Source: Paenibacillus_AM sp052180255
GTDB taxonomy: Bacteria; Bacillota; Bacilli; Paenibacillales; NBRC-103111
Length of the DNA stretch: 64,000 bases
Direction: 5' to 3'
Assembly (NCBI RefSeq): GCF_052180255.1
Contig: NZ_CP197466.1
Coordinates: forward strand, 1,612,001 to 1,676,000
The translations under genes and the position numbers were made by a program. Below are positions 42,071 to 51,164 of the stretch, piece after piece; the stretch's first letter is position 1, and the number at the start of each line of letters is the position of its first letter. The notes under the pieces are model-generated. The model saw only the letters and a program-made list of their open reading frames with translations. It was not told where the DNA came from and did no database searches.

Positions 42071-42161
42071 TTGACTTTTTAGATCTATAAAACTAGCGAT
42101 ATCATTTTGACAAAAAAACATTCTAGCTTTACCATTGAAAAAAGAGAGGAGGTCACGGCAG

Positions 42162-44051
42162 TTGAACTGGATGGGTAATTTGCAGCAGTTAGGGCGCTCA
42201 TTAATGCTGCCCACAATCGCACTTCCCTTAGCGGCAATTTTGCTCTTTTTGGGCAATTTACCATGGGATGCTGTGCATGCAGGTCCATTTGCAGACACAT
42301 TGCGATTAGCAGGAAATACGATCTTTGCATATTTGCCATATATTTTTGCCGTTGGCGTCGCTCTTGGACTTACGGAAAGTGCGGCAATCTCCGGAATGTC
42401 TGCGCTGCTTGCCTATTTTTTGTACACAGAACTCATAAAAGGTGTAAACGGACCCAATATGCATTTCGGTGTTCTAAGCGGGATTATGATCGGTATCATG
42501 GCGGCTATTATTTATCATCGTTTTAAAAATGTACGTTTACCCGAGTATTTGCAATCATTTGGTGGACCGCGGATCGTTCCATTGGTTGCTGGAATAGCAG
42601 CAATTGGACTTGCTTATGTCTCCCTTCTGGTCGAGCCGATCTTCACAGGCAGCTTGAATCAAATTGGAAATACGCTCATTGGCATGGGCGGGGTGGGTTC
42701 TTTTATGTACGGGGTTTTATTGCGGCTGCTCGTTCCGACAGGATTGCATCATATTTTGAGTAATTTCTTCTCATTTGAAGTAGGAACATTCACGACTGCG
42801 AGTGGAGGCATTGTACAAGGGGATTTACCACGTTTTTTTGCTGGAGATCCATCTGCAGGCATCTACATGGCAGGTATGTATCCGATCATGATGTTCGCAC
42901 TGCCGGCTATTGCTTTGGCCATTATTCGTGAGGCGCGTGAGGATTTACAAGGCAAGGTAAAAGTAATCTTCTTAACGGCTGCGTTAACCTCTTTTCTAAC
43001 TGGAGTAACAGAGCCTATTGAGTTTGCTTTCTTATTTGTTGCACCTTATTTATTTTTCATTCATGCTTTCCTTTCAGGGACAGCCATGTGGCTAGCTTAC
43101 CAATTGGATATTCATCATGGGTTTTCTTTTTCACCAGGTGCGATCGATTTTCTATTGAACTTACATTTATCAACGAATGCATGGCTGTTAATACCGATAG
43201 GACTTGGTTATGGTGTCTTGTATTACAGGCTCTTTCGCTGGGCAATTCGTAAGTTTGATCTACCCACACCAGGGCGAGAAGAAGGTTCTTCATTGGAAGA
43301 ATGGGCAGGTGACATTCCATATCGAGCGCCACTCATTGTTCAAGCGTTAGGCGGAAAGGATAATATTAAAAATATTGAGGCATGCATTACAAGGTTGAGA
43401 CTGACCTTAGCGAATGATCGTTTAATGGATATTGGGGCACTGAGGCATTTAGGTGCAGCAGGTGTCATTCGATTAGGTGGCGGTAATGTGCAGGTTGTAT
43501 TCGGTACATTCTCAGAACTTATTCGAGAAGAGATTGCAAAGGTACTGCGTAAAGAACAGAGTTTAGTTATGTTCAATGCACCGATGCAAGGGAAGATGAT
43601 TGCTTTATCGGAAGTGCCAGACCGTATTTTTGCTAGTAAAATGGTTGGAAATGGTGTTGCCTTTATTCCTGAAAAAGGGGAGCTGCTCTCACCAGTGGAT
43701 GGGAAGATCCTGCAAGTATATCCATCTATGCATGCACTGGGCATTGAGACGGAGGAAGGTTTAGAAGTATTGCTGCACATCGGTATTGATACTTCCAATT
43801 TACCGGGAGAGTGGTTCCAAGCTCTTGTAAAAGAAGGAGATCAAGTCGAAGCTGGGCAGTTGTTAGTGAAGTTTAATTTGGAGCAGGTGAAGAAGCATTG
43901 TCCTTCACTAGCCACTCCAATGGTGATTACAAATTCAGATCGAGTAAAGTCGTGGAGTTTTGCACCATATAAATCGGTAAGAAAGGGGCAAAGATCGGTG
44001 ATGTCGGTCGTGCTCAAAACTAAAGAAAATACCGGGGGGAATACCGCATGA
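42162..44051 (+). CDS. PTS EIICBA, N-acetylglucosamine/glucose family
   Basis: This 629-residue phosphotransferase permease has its domains in order IIC (about 1-355, ten hydrophobic spans), IIB (about 380-460) and IIA (about 485-615). IIB has the phospho-Cys in EACITRLRLTL and IIA the phospho-His in VLLHIGIDT. The IIC signature VTEPIEFAFLFVAPYLF and the fused layout match NagE-like permeases more than PtsG. The start is TTG 42162, 9 nt after GAGGAGG; ATG 42171 is the alternative. The stop overlaps the enzyme I start (ATGA), so the pair is coupled. Confidence 0.88.
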   Translation: MNWMGNLQQLGRSLMLPTIALPLAAILLFLGNLPWDAVHAGPFADTLRLAGNTIFAYLPYIFAVGVALGLTESAAISGMSALLAYFLYTELIKGVNGPNMHFGVLSGIMIGIMAAIIYHRFKNVRLPEYLQSFGGPRIVPLVAGIAAIGLAYVSLLVEPIFTGSLNQIGNTLIGMGGVGSFMYGVLLRLLVPTGLHHILSNFFSFEVGTFTTASGGIVQGDLPRFFAGDPSAGIYMAGMYPIMMFALPAIALAIIREAREDLQGKVKVIFLTAALTSFLTGVTEPIEFAFLFVAPYLFFIHAFLSGTAMWLAYQLDIHHGFSFSPGAIDFLLNLHLSTNAWLLIPIGLGYGVLYYRLFRWAIRKFDLPTPGREEGSSLEEWAGDIPYRAPLIVQALGGKDNIKNIEACITRLRLTLANDRLMDIGALRHLGAAGVIRLGGGNVQVVFGTFSELIREEIAKVLRKEQSLVMFNAPMQGKMIALSEVPDRIFASKMVGNGVAFIPEKGELLSPVDGKILQVYPSMHALGIETEEGLEVLLHIGIDTSNLPGEWFQALVKEGDQVEAGQLLVKFNLEQVKKHCPSLATPMVITNSDRVKSWSFAPYKSVRKGQRSVMSVVLKTKENTGGNTA

Positions 44052-45784
44052 TCAAAGGCATCGGCGCATCGTCGGGAATAGCAATGGGACGAGCATTCGT
44101 CGTTCCGACGTGGGAGTGGGATTTGCCGGAGAAAATCATCGATGTATCCGATCTGGCGGGAGAGTTTGAGAAACTATACAGTGGAATCCGTTCATCTAAA
44201 GATGAGCTCGAGCACATTAAGCAGGATATTGTTGAGGTCATTGGAAAAGAGCCGTCGCATATTTTTGATGCCCATATGGCGATTCTTGAAGATCCTGTAT
44301 TCATGAATGAAATTGAGGATATTATCGAGCGTCAATCTAAAGCAGCGGAAGTTGCTGTCAAAGAAGTGATCGATAAATTTGTCGATATGTTTAATGGGAT
44401 TGATGATGAATACATGAAGGAGCGGGCACTCGACATAAAAGATGTCGGTAATCGACTGCTTAAACATCTATTAGGTGATCATGAAGAAACGATTCTACCT
44501 TCAGATGAGCCATTTATTCTAGTTGGAAAAGAATTAACCCCATCGCAGCTCGCTCACCTTGATCCGAGTCAGGTACTTGGGGTTGCCATGATGTTAGGTG
44601 GGATGAACTCTCATACATCCATTATGATGAGGGCGATGTCAATTCCTTATGTGCTTGGCCTTGAAGGTAAGCTTCTTCGTCCGATTTCTACGGGTGATTT
44701 CCTTATTCTAGACGGGGATGAAGGAACAGTCTATGTTAACCCAGACGATGCCATTATTTTTAAATATCAAGAACGCAAGATGAAGTGGCTCCGTTCGCGA
44801 GAACATTTACAGGATCTTGTCGGTCATGCTTCCATTACGCAAGATGGCAGGGAAGTTCACTTGGCAGCCAATATGAGTTCCGATAAAGAAGTGGAAAAAG
44901 CACTTTCTTATGGCGCATCAGGTGTCGGGTTGTTCCGTACTGAAATGTTGTTTATGGACCGCGCCACGATCCCAACGGAGCAAGAACAATATGAAGTATA
45001 TGCACGAGCGGCAGAGTGCTTAGGGGATAAACCACTTGTCATTAGGACGCTCGATATCGGCGGTGATAAAAAACCAGATTGTTGGCCTCTGATTAGTGAG
45101 GAGAATCCTTTTCTCGGTTACCGTGCCATCCGCATTTCACTCGATCGTAAAGATCGATTTAAGTCGCAGCTTCGTGCTATTCTTCGAGCAGCAGTGACTG
45201 GCAACGTAAAAGTGATGTACCCCATGATCAGCTCGCTTGCAGAAGTGAGAGAAGCAAATGCAATGCTTGAGGCAGCTAAGCTTGAGTTGATGGCAGAAGG
45301 GGTACCTTGTGCGCACCACATTGAAGTTGGTATCATGATCGAGGTGCCAGCGGCAGCATTAATTGCCGATGTATTGGCTAAGGAAGTGAGTTTCTTCTCT
45401 ATCGGTACGAATGATCTTGTTCAGTATACACTCGCGGTTGATCGCATGAACGAAAAAGTCGCATATCTCTATGAACCATTCCATCCAGCTGTTATTCGCC
45501 TATTGAAGTGTGTTGCAGATGCAGCTAAAAGAGCGGGGATATCAGTTGCTGTATGTGGCGAATTAGCAAGTGATGTGAAGGCACTGCCTTTATGGTTGGG
45601 CTTAGGGATTCAAGAGTTGAGTGTATCCGTCCATTCTTTGCTTCAAGTCAAGCAGCAGGTGATGCGCCTTAGCGCTAAGAAGTGTGAGGAACTGCTAGAA
45701 CCGTTATTGAACTGCGGCTCAAGTGAGGAAATTCATGCTTTGCTGGATGAAGTGAATGAGAAATATGCTTGTGAATGGACCTAG
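44048..45784 (+). CDS. ptsI: PTS enzyme I (phosphoenolpyruvate-protein phosphotransferase)
   Basis: This 578-residue enzyme takes phosphate from PEP and passes it to HPr. The active-site His lies in GGMNSHTSIMMRAMSIPYVLGL (about residue 189). The PEP-binding domain shows GVGLFRTEMLFMDR, GNVKVMYPMIS, EVGIMIEVPAAAL, FFSIGTNDLVQYTLAVDR and AVCGELASD with the C-terminal catalytic Cys. No ptsH is adjacent; HPr must be elsewhere. It is translationally coupled to the permease. Confidence 0.94.
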   Translation: MIKGIGASSGIAMGRAFVVPTWEWDLPEKIIDVSDLAGEFEKLYSGIRSSKDELEHIKQDIVEVIGKEPSHIFDAHMAILEDPVFMNEIEDIIERQSKAAEVAVKEVIDKFVDMFNGIDDEYMKERALDIKDVGNRLLKHLLGDHEETILPSDEPFILVGKELTPSQLAHLDPSQVLGVAMMLGGMNSHTSIMMRAMSIPYVLGLEGKLLRPISTGDFLILDGDEGTVYVNPDDAIIFKYQERKMKWLRSREHLQDLVGHASITQDGREVHLAANMSSDKEVEKALSYGASGVGLFRTEMLFMDRATIPTEQEQYEVYARAAECLGDKPLVIRTLDIGGDKKPDCWPLISEENPFLGYRAIRISLDRKDRFKSQLRAILRAAVTGNVKVMYPMISSLAEVREANAMLEAAKLELMAEGVPCAHHIEVGIMIEVPAAALIADVLAKEVSFFSIGTNDLVQYTLAVDRMNEKVAYLYEPFHPAVIRLLKCVADAAKRAGISVAVCGELASDVKALPLWLGLGIQELSVSVHSLLQVKQQVMRLSAKKCEELLEPLLNCGSSEEIHALLDEVNEKYACEWT

Positions 45785-45804
45785 CACTCTTTTGTGACAT
45801 ATAA

Positions 45805-45850
45805 AAGCTCCCAGCGCTGTTTGCAGGGAGCTTATTTTATTATCGGGATG
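45805..45850. terminator. Bidirectional terminator
   Basis: AAGCTCCC (45805-45812) and GGGAGCTT (45836-45843) between convergent ptsI and the DJ-1 gene; it overlaps the last codons of the latter. Confidence 0.72.
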
Positions 45851-46367
45851 CGATCGCGTCACAGAACGCTTTTGCATAAGGTGGCAAATCTGGGGGTCTA
45901 CGTGCAGATACAATATTGGAATCGACAACTACAGCTTCGTCAAACCACTCACTGCCTGCATTCTCCATATCATCTTTAATGCCGGGTGTAGAAGTAACTT
46001 TACGTCCTTCCAAAATTTTAGCTGAAATTAACACCCAGCCCGCATGACAAATTTGTCCGATCGGTTTTCCGGCAGCATCCATTTCCTTGATCATTTGAAG
46101 AACCTTATTGTAGCGTCGAAGCTTATCGGGTGCCCAGCCTCCAGGTACAAGAATAGCATCGTAATCATTGCTATCAATCTCATCAAACGCGTAGTCACTC
46201 ACAGCTGGAACGCCATATTTCCCCGTGTACGTACGACCTTTTTCTGCACCGACCAGATGCACCTCAGCGCCTTCCTCACGAACTCGATATATGGGATACC
46301 AAAGTTCTAAATCTTCAAATTCTTCATCTACTAAACAAATTACCTTTTTATTGATTAATCGCATCAT
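45840..46367 (-). CDS. DJ-1/PfpI family protein
   Basis: This 175-residue type-1 glutamine-amidotransferase-like protein has the nucleophile elbow GQICHAGWVL (Cys about 104) and the early Glu in VDEEFEDLELWYP. Relatives act as deglycases or stress proteases. I chose ATG 46367 after GGAGGCG. Convergent with ptsI. Confidence 0.87.
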   Translation of the reverse strand: MMRLINKKVICLVDEEFEDLELWYPIYRVREEGAEVHLVGAEKGRTYTGKYGVPAVSDYAFDEIDSNDYDAILVPGGWAPDKLRRYNKVLQMIKEMDAAGKPIGQICHAGWVLISAKILEGRKVTSTPGIKDDMENAGSEWFDEAVVVDSNIVSARRPPDLPPYAKAFCDAIASR

Positions 46368-46514
46368 ATCGCCTCCACAGTAGGTCACTTATCCTAATCC
46401 ATCCTCATACTAGCATATTTTCGGTCATCCATAAAATGCTTCTAGTTAGTGGAAGGAGAATAATGTTAGAAAGTAGAAATAGGAAAGTGTTAACGTACAA
46501 TTGAGGAGTCATTT

Positions 46515-46937
46515 ATGGAAAAAAACTGTTTATGCGGTAATCAGATACATATTGCACTACGAACCATTGTTTTTCAAAGTAAATTAGAAATTCAGAATGT
46601 CCCCGTATATAGTTGCAAGCATTGTGGCAGTAATGAAGTGTATCCGATTATTAAGGAGGAACTGAAAAGTATTATTAATCAGTACGTAGAGAATGATGAA
46701 ATTAGTAAGATTTACTTTGAGGATAAGTCGGAGATTGTTGCTCTTCTTTTGAAACATAATGAGTTGCCGGTATCGATTGATGCTTTTCGCCAATTAATGG
46801 ATGAGCGGACAAATGAGTTATTAGATATGTTACTCCTCGCTCAATCTCTTCAAGATACCGATTGGATAGCTAATATTCATTTACGCCTTACTCAGATTAA
46901 TGAAATGAGACTGCATCCAGATCTATCTGCGATTTAG
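46515..46937 (+). CDS. Small zinc-ribbon protein
   Basis: The 140-residue protein has CLCG near the start and CKHCG at about 34-38, a likely zinc ribbon of YgiT type. A helical acidic body (KEELKSIINQYVENDE..., RTNELLDMLLLAQSLQDTDW) follows. It has no MqsA-type DNA-binding domain or toxin neighbour. GAGGAGTC precedes the ATG. It sits 125 bp before ccpA with no clear functional link. Confidence 0.65.
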   Translation: MEKNCLCGNQIHIALRTIVFQSKLEIQNVPVYSCKHCGSNEVYPIIKEELKSIINQYVENDEISKIYFEDKSEIVALLLKHNELPVSIDAFRQLMDERTNELLDMLLLAQSLQDTDWIANIHLRLTQINEMRLHPDLSAI

Positions 46938-47024
46938 AGGCGTTTTAATAGCAAAATGATAAGGTAAAAGCACGGTTCATTGCATAAAGCTTTTTTTTAT
47001 CGTATCATAACCAGTATAGCATTT

Positions 47025-47038
47025 TGGGAGCGTAAACA
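47025..47038 (+). promoter_or_regulatory. Possible cre site before ccpA
   Basis: TGGGAGCGTAAACA fits 11 to 12 of 14 positions of the CcpA operator, depending on consensus used, 24 bp before the ccpA start. Autoregulation is known in the family; this match is weak. Confidence 0.35.
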
Positions 47039-47062
47039 TTTTTTTGAAATGGAGAGTGCGCC

Positions 47063-48067
47063 GTGACTGTAACAATTTATGATGTAGCAAGAGAAGCTGG
47101 CGTATCGATGGCAACTGTATCAAGGGTTGTTAATAATAATCCGAATGTGAAACCACAAACCCGTAAGAAGGTATATGAAGCAATCGAACGTTTAGGCTAT
47201 CGCCCGAATGCAGTAGCTCGGGGACTTGCATCTAAGAAGACGACGACCGTTGGAGTAGTGATTCCGGATATTTCGAATTCCATTTTTGCTGAAGTTGCAC
47301 GTGGAATTGAAGATATCGCGAATATGTACCACTACAATATTATTTTGAGTAATGCTGATAAGAAGAAAGATAAAGAAATCCGTGTTATTAATACGTTGCT
47401 TGAGAAACAAGTGGACGGGCTGTTATTCATGGGTGGTGTCGTAACAGAAGATCATTTGGCAGCATTTCAGACTGCAACGATTCCTATCGTTCTTTGTGGA
47501 ACAGTTGATGATGAACGGAAGATTCCATCGGTTAATATTGATCATGAGCAAGCCGCATACGATGCAACTCAATTATTAATTGACAATGGACACCGTAAAA
47601 TTGCGATGATTTCAGGTAGCTTGCAAGATCCTGCGAATGGGTATTCACGTTACCAAGGATTTAAGCGTGCACTAGAAAATGCTAACATTCCGCTCCCTGA
47701 GGAATATGTGCGCGTTGGTAATTACCGATATGATTCGGGAATCGAAGCAATGAATTATTTTATCAATCTTGAAGATCGTCCTACTGCTGTATTCACAGCA
47801 ACAGATGAGATGGCAATTGGAGCTATTCATGCGATTCAAGATCATGGTTTACATGTACCCAATGATATATCTGTGATGTCGATTGATAACATTAATATGG
47901 CGTCTATGGTTCGACCGCTGCTTACAACTGTGGCTCAGCCGATGTATGATATTGGTGCGGTATCCATGAGATTGCTTACCAAGCTTATGAATAAAGAACA
48001 AATTGATCATCCGCAAGTTGTACTGCCGCATTCGATTATGAAAAGAAATTCAGTGGCTCATCTCTAA
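47063..48067 (+). CDS. ccpA: Catabolite control protein A
   Basis: This 334-residue LacI-family master regulator binds cre sites together with HPr-Ser-P. The N-terminal HTH TIYDVAREAGVSMATVSRVVNNNPNVKPQTRKKV with hinge RPNAVARGLASKKTTTVGVVIPDISN is diagnostic for CcpA, and the core has IFAEVARGIEDIANMYHYNIILSNADK and DEMAIGAIHAIQD. GGAGAGTGC precedes the start. Full length. It lies near ptsI and acsA, both parts of the same regulatory network. Confidence 0.93.
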   Translation: MTVTIYDVAREAGVSMATVSRVVNNNPNVKPQTRKKVYEAIERLGYRPNAVARGLASKKTTTVGVVIPDISNSIFAEVARGIEDIANMYHYNIILSNADKKKDKEIRVINTLLEKQVDGLLFMGGVVTEDHLAAFQTATIPIVLCGTVDDERKIPSVNIDHEQAAYDATQLLIDNGHRKIAMISGSLQDPANGYSRYQGFKRALENANIPLPEEYVRVGNYRYDSGIEAMNYFINLEDRPTAVFTATDEMAIGAIHAIQDHGLHVPNDISVMSIDNINMASMVRPLLTTVAQPMYDIGAVSMRLLTKLMNKEQIDHPQVVLPHSIMKRNSVAHL

Positions 48068-48099
48068 TGAGCCATTTTTTCTTGTAAACAGAGGGGGAA

Positions 48100-48804
48100 A
48101 TGAAAATGAATCAAATTGCGCTTATTGGTGCAATGAACGAAGAAATAGAACTATTACTTCAAGCAATGGACAATGTAACACAGACCAAAAAAGCAGGCAT
48201 TGTCTTCCATACAGGTCTTTTTCATGGGAAAAATGTCGTGGTATGCAAATCCGGTGTTGGTAAAGTAAATGCTGCTGTGTGCACGCAGATTCTAGTGGAT
48301 ACGTTCCAAGTAAAATCAGTGATCTTCACAGGTGTAGCGGGTGCATTAGACCCTGAATTAAATATCGGAGATATCGTCGTGTCTAAAGAATGCATGCAGC
48401 ATGACATGGATGTTACAGCCCTTGGATTCGAACGTGGAATCATTCCGTATGAAGAAGTTTCAGTTTTCCAAGCAGATTCGCAACTGGTGGATCTTGCGAT
48501 GGCTTCAAGTGAGCGTTTATTCCCGGGTAGATCGAAACACGGACGTGTTCTCTCAGGTGATCAATTCGTAGCAAGCCGTGAAGTGGTGAGTGAGCTGCAT
48601 CGCGATTTAGAAGGGACTTGTACGGAGATGGAAGGGGCATCTGTTGCTCAGGTTTGTTCCATGAACGATATTCCATTTGTCATTATTCGCTCGATGTCAG
48701 ATAAAGCAGATGGCTCTGCTCATGTGAACTTCCCTGAGTTTACTGTTCAAGCGTCCAAAAATTCATTCTTAATGGTGGATGACATTGTTAAACATCTAAG
48801 CTAA
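48100..48804 (+). CDS. mtnN: 5'-methylthioadenosine/S-adenosylhomocysteine nucleosidase
   Basis: This 234-residue nucleosidase recycles MTA and SAH. Seen are IALIGAMNEEIELLL with the catalytic Glu12-type residue, GVGKVNAA, FTGVAGAL, the substrate segment TEMEGASVAQVC and late Asp in RSMSDKADG. GAGGGGGAA precedes the start. It follows ccpA closely (32 bp) and has a terminator. Confidence 0.93.
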   Translation: MKMNQIALIGAMNEEIELLLQAMDNVTQTKKAGIVFHTGLFHGKNVVVCKSGVGKVNAAVCTQILVDTFQVKSVIFTGVAGALDPELNIGDIVVSKECMQHDMDVTALGFERGIIPYEEVSVFQADSQLVDLAMASSERLFPGRSKHGRVLSGDQFVASREVVSELHRDLEGTCTEMEGASVAQVCSMNDIPFVIIRSMSDKADGSAHVNFPEFTVQASKNSFLMVDDIVKHLS

Positions 48805-48810
48805 AAGAAG

Positions 48811-48836
48811 GCTGTCGCGTTTTGCGGCAGCTTTTA
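48811..48836 (+). terminator. Terminator after mtnN
   Basis: GCTGTCGC and GCGGCAGC flank a TTTT-rich loop, followed by TTTTA. Confidence 0.65.
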
Positions 48837-48846
48837 TATTTGCATT

Positions 48847-48876
48847 CAAAAAAAGCCGCCGCAGATTAGCGACAGC
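48847..48876 (-). terminator. Terminator after murA-like gene
   Basis: On the minus strand GCTGTCGC pairs with GCGGCGGC (two G-T pairs) and is followed by T7. Confidence 0.65.
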
Positions 48877-48893
48877 TTCTTTTACCAAATGGA

Positions 48894-50186
48894 TTAAATG
48901 AATTGCTTTTGTAACAGATGCTTCTCATCGGCAAACTCACGAATGGCAATATGTGCGCCTAGTGATTGGAACGTATCCACGATGTTCTCATAGCCGCGTT
49001 CAAAGTGATGTATGCCCGTAATGGAAGTTGTTCCTTCTGCCGTAAGAGCTGCTATAAGTAGACAGAATCCTGCACGTATATCAGTAGCATGTACGAGATT
49101 ACCTTGTAGTGGAATCCCACCCTTAATGAATGCAGTTCCCGATCGAACCTTCATGTCAGCACCTAAGCGCATCAATTGGGGGACGTGACTAAAGCGTTGT
49201 GGGTAAATGCGATCGGTCACAATACTTTTTCCAGATGCTTTGGTAAGGAGTGCAGTCATCGGCTGCTGCAAATCGGTTGCAAAGCCAGGATACATGGCGG
49301 TTCGAATCCGAGTTGCCCTTAGTTTACCCGTAGAAGATGCGGTGATTGAGTTATCACTAGTCTGAATATCGACGCCAACTTCGATGAGTTTAGCCAGGCA
49401 CGAGCTTAAATGCTCAGGAATAATATCTTCGACAGTAATTGAACCCCCTGTAGCTCCAGCAGTAATGAGTAGTGATCCTGCAATTAAGCGATCAGGAATG
49501 ATCGTATATGTACAGCCGTGTAAAGATCTAACTCCCTCAATATGTATCGTGTCTGTCCCTGCTCCTTTAATTATGGCACCCATTTGATTGAGTAGGTTTG
49601 CTGTATCCACAACTTCCGGATCTTTCGCTGCATTCCTCAGGGTTGTCCGTCCTTTAGCACGTACAGCAGCAAGCATTGCGTTAATCGTCGCTCCGGATGT
49701 GATCATGTCAAAGTAGATATCGGCACCATGCAGTTCAGTAGCCTTTACTTCATAAGTGCTTTTATGAAGGGTGAATGTTGCGCCTAGTGCTTCAAATGCT
49801 TTGTAATGCTGATCAATCGGGCGGCTTACAAAATCATCCCCTCCGGGATATCCAATTTCAACTTTACCGTATTTGGCAAGCAGTGCCCCAGCAAAATAAT
49901 AAGCCGTACGGACTTTTATTGCTTTATCAGGTTCTATATACGTGGAATGGATGGATCGTGGATCGATCAATACATCATTATTATCTAAACGAGTCATGTG
50001 TGCGCCAAGGTCGTTTGCGATGCTCTTGATGACTTCATAATCAGCAATTGTAGGTACACCTGTTAATATGACTTGCTCGTCAGTTAAAAAAGCGGCTGCT
50101 AATAGCGCGAGTGCACTATTTTTGGAACCGGGTATTTTAACGCTTCCCTTCAATTGGAGGGATTGTTCGATTTGGAGGCACTTCAT
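48894..50186 (-). CDS. MurA-family enolpyruvyl transferase, Cys to Asp variant
   Basis: This 430-residue protein of the UDP-GlcNAc 1-carboxyvinyltransferase family catalyses the first committed peptidoglycan step. KIPGSKNSALALLAAAFLTDE, VRTAYYFAGALLAKYG, the catalytic Asp in PGFATDLQQPMTALL and Arg in ATDIRAGFCLL are all present. The mobile loop reads GYPGGDDFVSRPID, so the catalytic and fosfomycin-alkylated Cys is Asp117, as in mycobacterial MurA. It is probably a second MurA and intrinsically fosfomycin-insensitive. Its 5' end overlaps the deoR-type gene by 50 bp. Confidence 0.88.
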   Translation of the reverse strand: MKCLQIEQSLQLKGSVKIPGSKNSALALLAAAFLTDEQVILTGVPTIADYEVIKSIANDLGAHMTRLDNNDVLIDPRSIHSTYIEPDKAIKVRTAYYFAGALLAKYGKVEIGYPGGDDFVSRPIDQHYKAFEALGATFTLHKSTYEVKATELHGADIYFDMITSGATINAMLAAVRAKGRTTLRNAAKDPEVVDTANLLNQMGAIIKGAGTDTIHIEGVRSLHGCTYTIIPDRLIAGSLLITAGATGGSITVEDIIPEHLSSCLAKLIEVGVDIQTSDNSITASSTGKLRATRIRTAMYPGFATDLQQPMTALLTKASGKSIVTDRIYPQRFSHVPQLMRLGADMKVRSGTAFIKGGIPLQGNLVHATDIRAGFCLLIAALTAEGTTSITGIHHFERGYENIVDTFQSLGAHIAIREFADEKHLLQKQFI

Positions 50187-50976
50187 CAGTTAAATTCCTT
50201 TCATCGTTAGGTGCGGCGACAATGACTTGTACACCTTGAGCTTGAATGGCTTGTACTATTTCTAGGTCGGCTTCCTCATCTGTAATTACAATATCTATAT
50301 CTTGTAATCGGACAGAACTAGCAAATTTTTGAACACCCATTTTTTCAAAAGGTGCTAAGCAGATTTTTTTGCGTGAAATTCCACATAAAGCACGGGCAAA
50401 ACTGGCTCCATCCGGAGTAGCAGTGCTAAGTCCTTTTTCAGAAAGACCTCCACCTGTCAGGAAACACAAGTCAAGTGAGAACCTTTGAATTTGTTCAATA
50501 GCTAAAGCATCATTTAAATTACCTGACTTCGCGTGAAGCTTTCCACCTATGACATAAGCTTCAATGTTGTCCCATTCTCGAATGGTCTGTGCGACTTTTA
50601 AGGAGTTGGTGACAACTGTGAAGAACATATTTCTAGAAAGATGCTTTAACATACCATAATGAATGCCAGCACCACCAATAAAGACAGTATCATTTTCTTT
50701 TATAAAAGAAACAGCCAGCTTGGATATCGCATTTTGGGTAGGTGAACTTTCACTATAACGCAGGGATTCTGGTAGGGGGAATGTCCGAACTTTCGTTAAT
50801 GGAATCGCGCCTCCATATGTCTTCTTCAAGAGGCCTTGCTCTTCCATAATGGAAAGATCCCGACGAATCGAATCAATCGATAATTGAAATTTTTCGGCTA
50901 AGTCCTTCGCAACGATCCGTTGATCTTGATGAAGGATGTCCAGAATTAATTGTCTGCGTTGTTCAGCTAACATCAT
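50137..50976 (-). CDS. DeoR-family transcriptional regulator
   Basis: This 279-residue regulator has an N-terminal HTH (RRQLILDILHQDQRIVAKDLAEKFQLSIDSIRRDLSIMEEQGLLKKTYGGA) and a sugar-phosphate-sensing DeoRC domain (DTVFIGGAGIHY, FFTVVTNSLKVAQ, DLCFLTGGGLSEKGLST). The usual GSG loop is GGAG here. Its 3' end overlaps the murA-like gene by 50 bp, so it may regulate that operon, possibly in response to an amino-sugar phosphate. AAAGGAGC precedes the ATG. Confidence 0.9.
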   Translation of the reverse strand: MMLAEQRRQLILDILHQDQRIVAKDLAEKFQLSIDSIRRDLSIMEEQGLLKKTYGGAIPLTKVRTFPLPESLRYSESSPTQNAISKLAVSFIKENDTVFIGGAGIHYGMLKHLSRNMFFTVVTNSLKVAQTIREWDNIEAYVIGGKLHAKSGNLNDALAIEQIQRFSLDLCFLTGGGLSEKGLSTATPDGASFARALCGISRKKICLAPFEKMGVQKFASSVRLQDIDIVITDEEADLEIVQAIQAQGVQVIVAAPNDERNLTDEVPPNRTIPPIEGKR

Positions 50977-51122
50977 GAAAAGCTCCTTTAGGATTGGAAA
51001 ATAGTTCTTGTTCCTGTTTGATTTTACTTATTATTGACTGTCTTTGTCAATTATTATTTCAGGATTAATCCTGATGTTTCATGATATTTCATTTTTTATT
51101 GGTATATATGAAAAAGAGCAAC

Positions 51123-51156
51123 AAAAAACCTTGAGCAGCGTGCGCCATCCAAGGTT
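51123..51156 (-). terminator. Terminator of the acu operon
   Basis: On the minus strand AACCTTG pairs with CAAGGTT and is followed by T-rich sequence; it lies just after the acuC stop. Confidence 0.7.
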
Positions 51157-51164
51157 AATAATGA

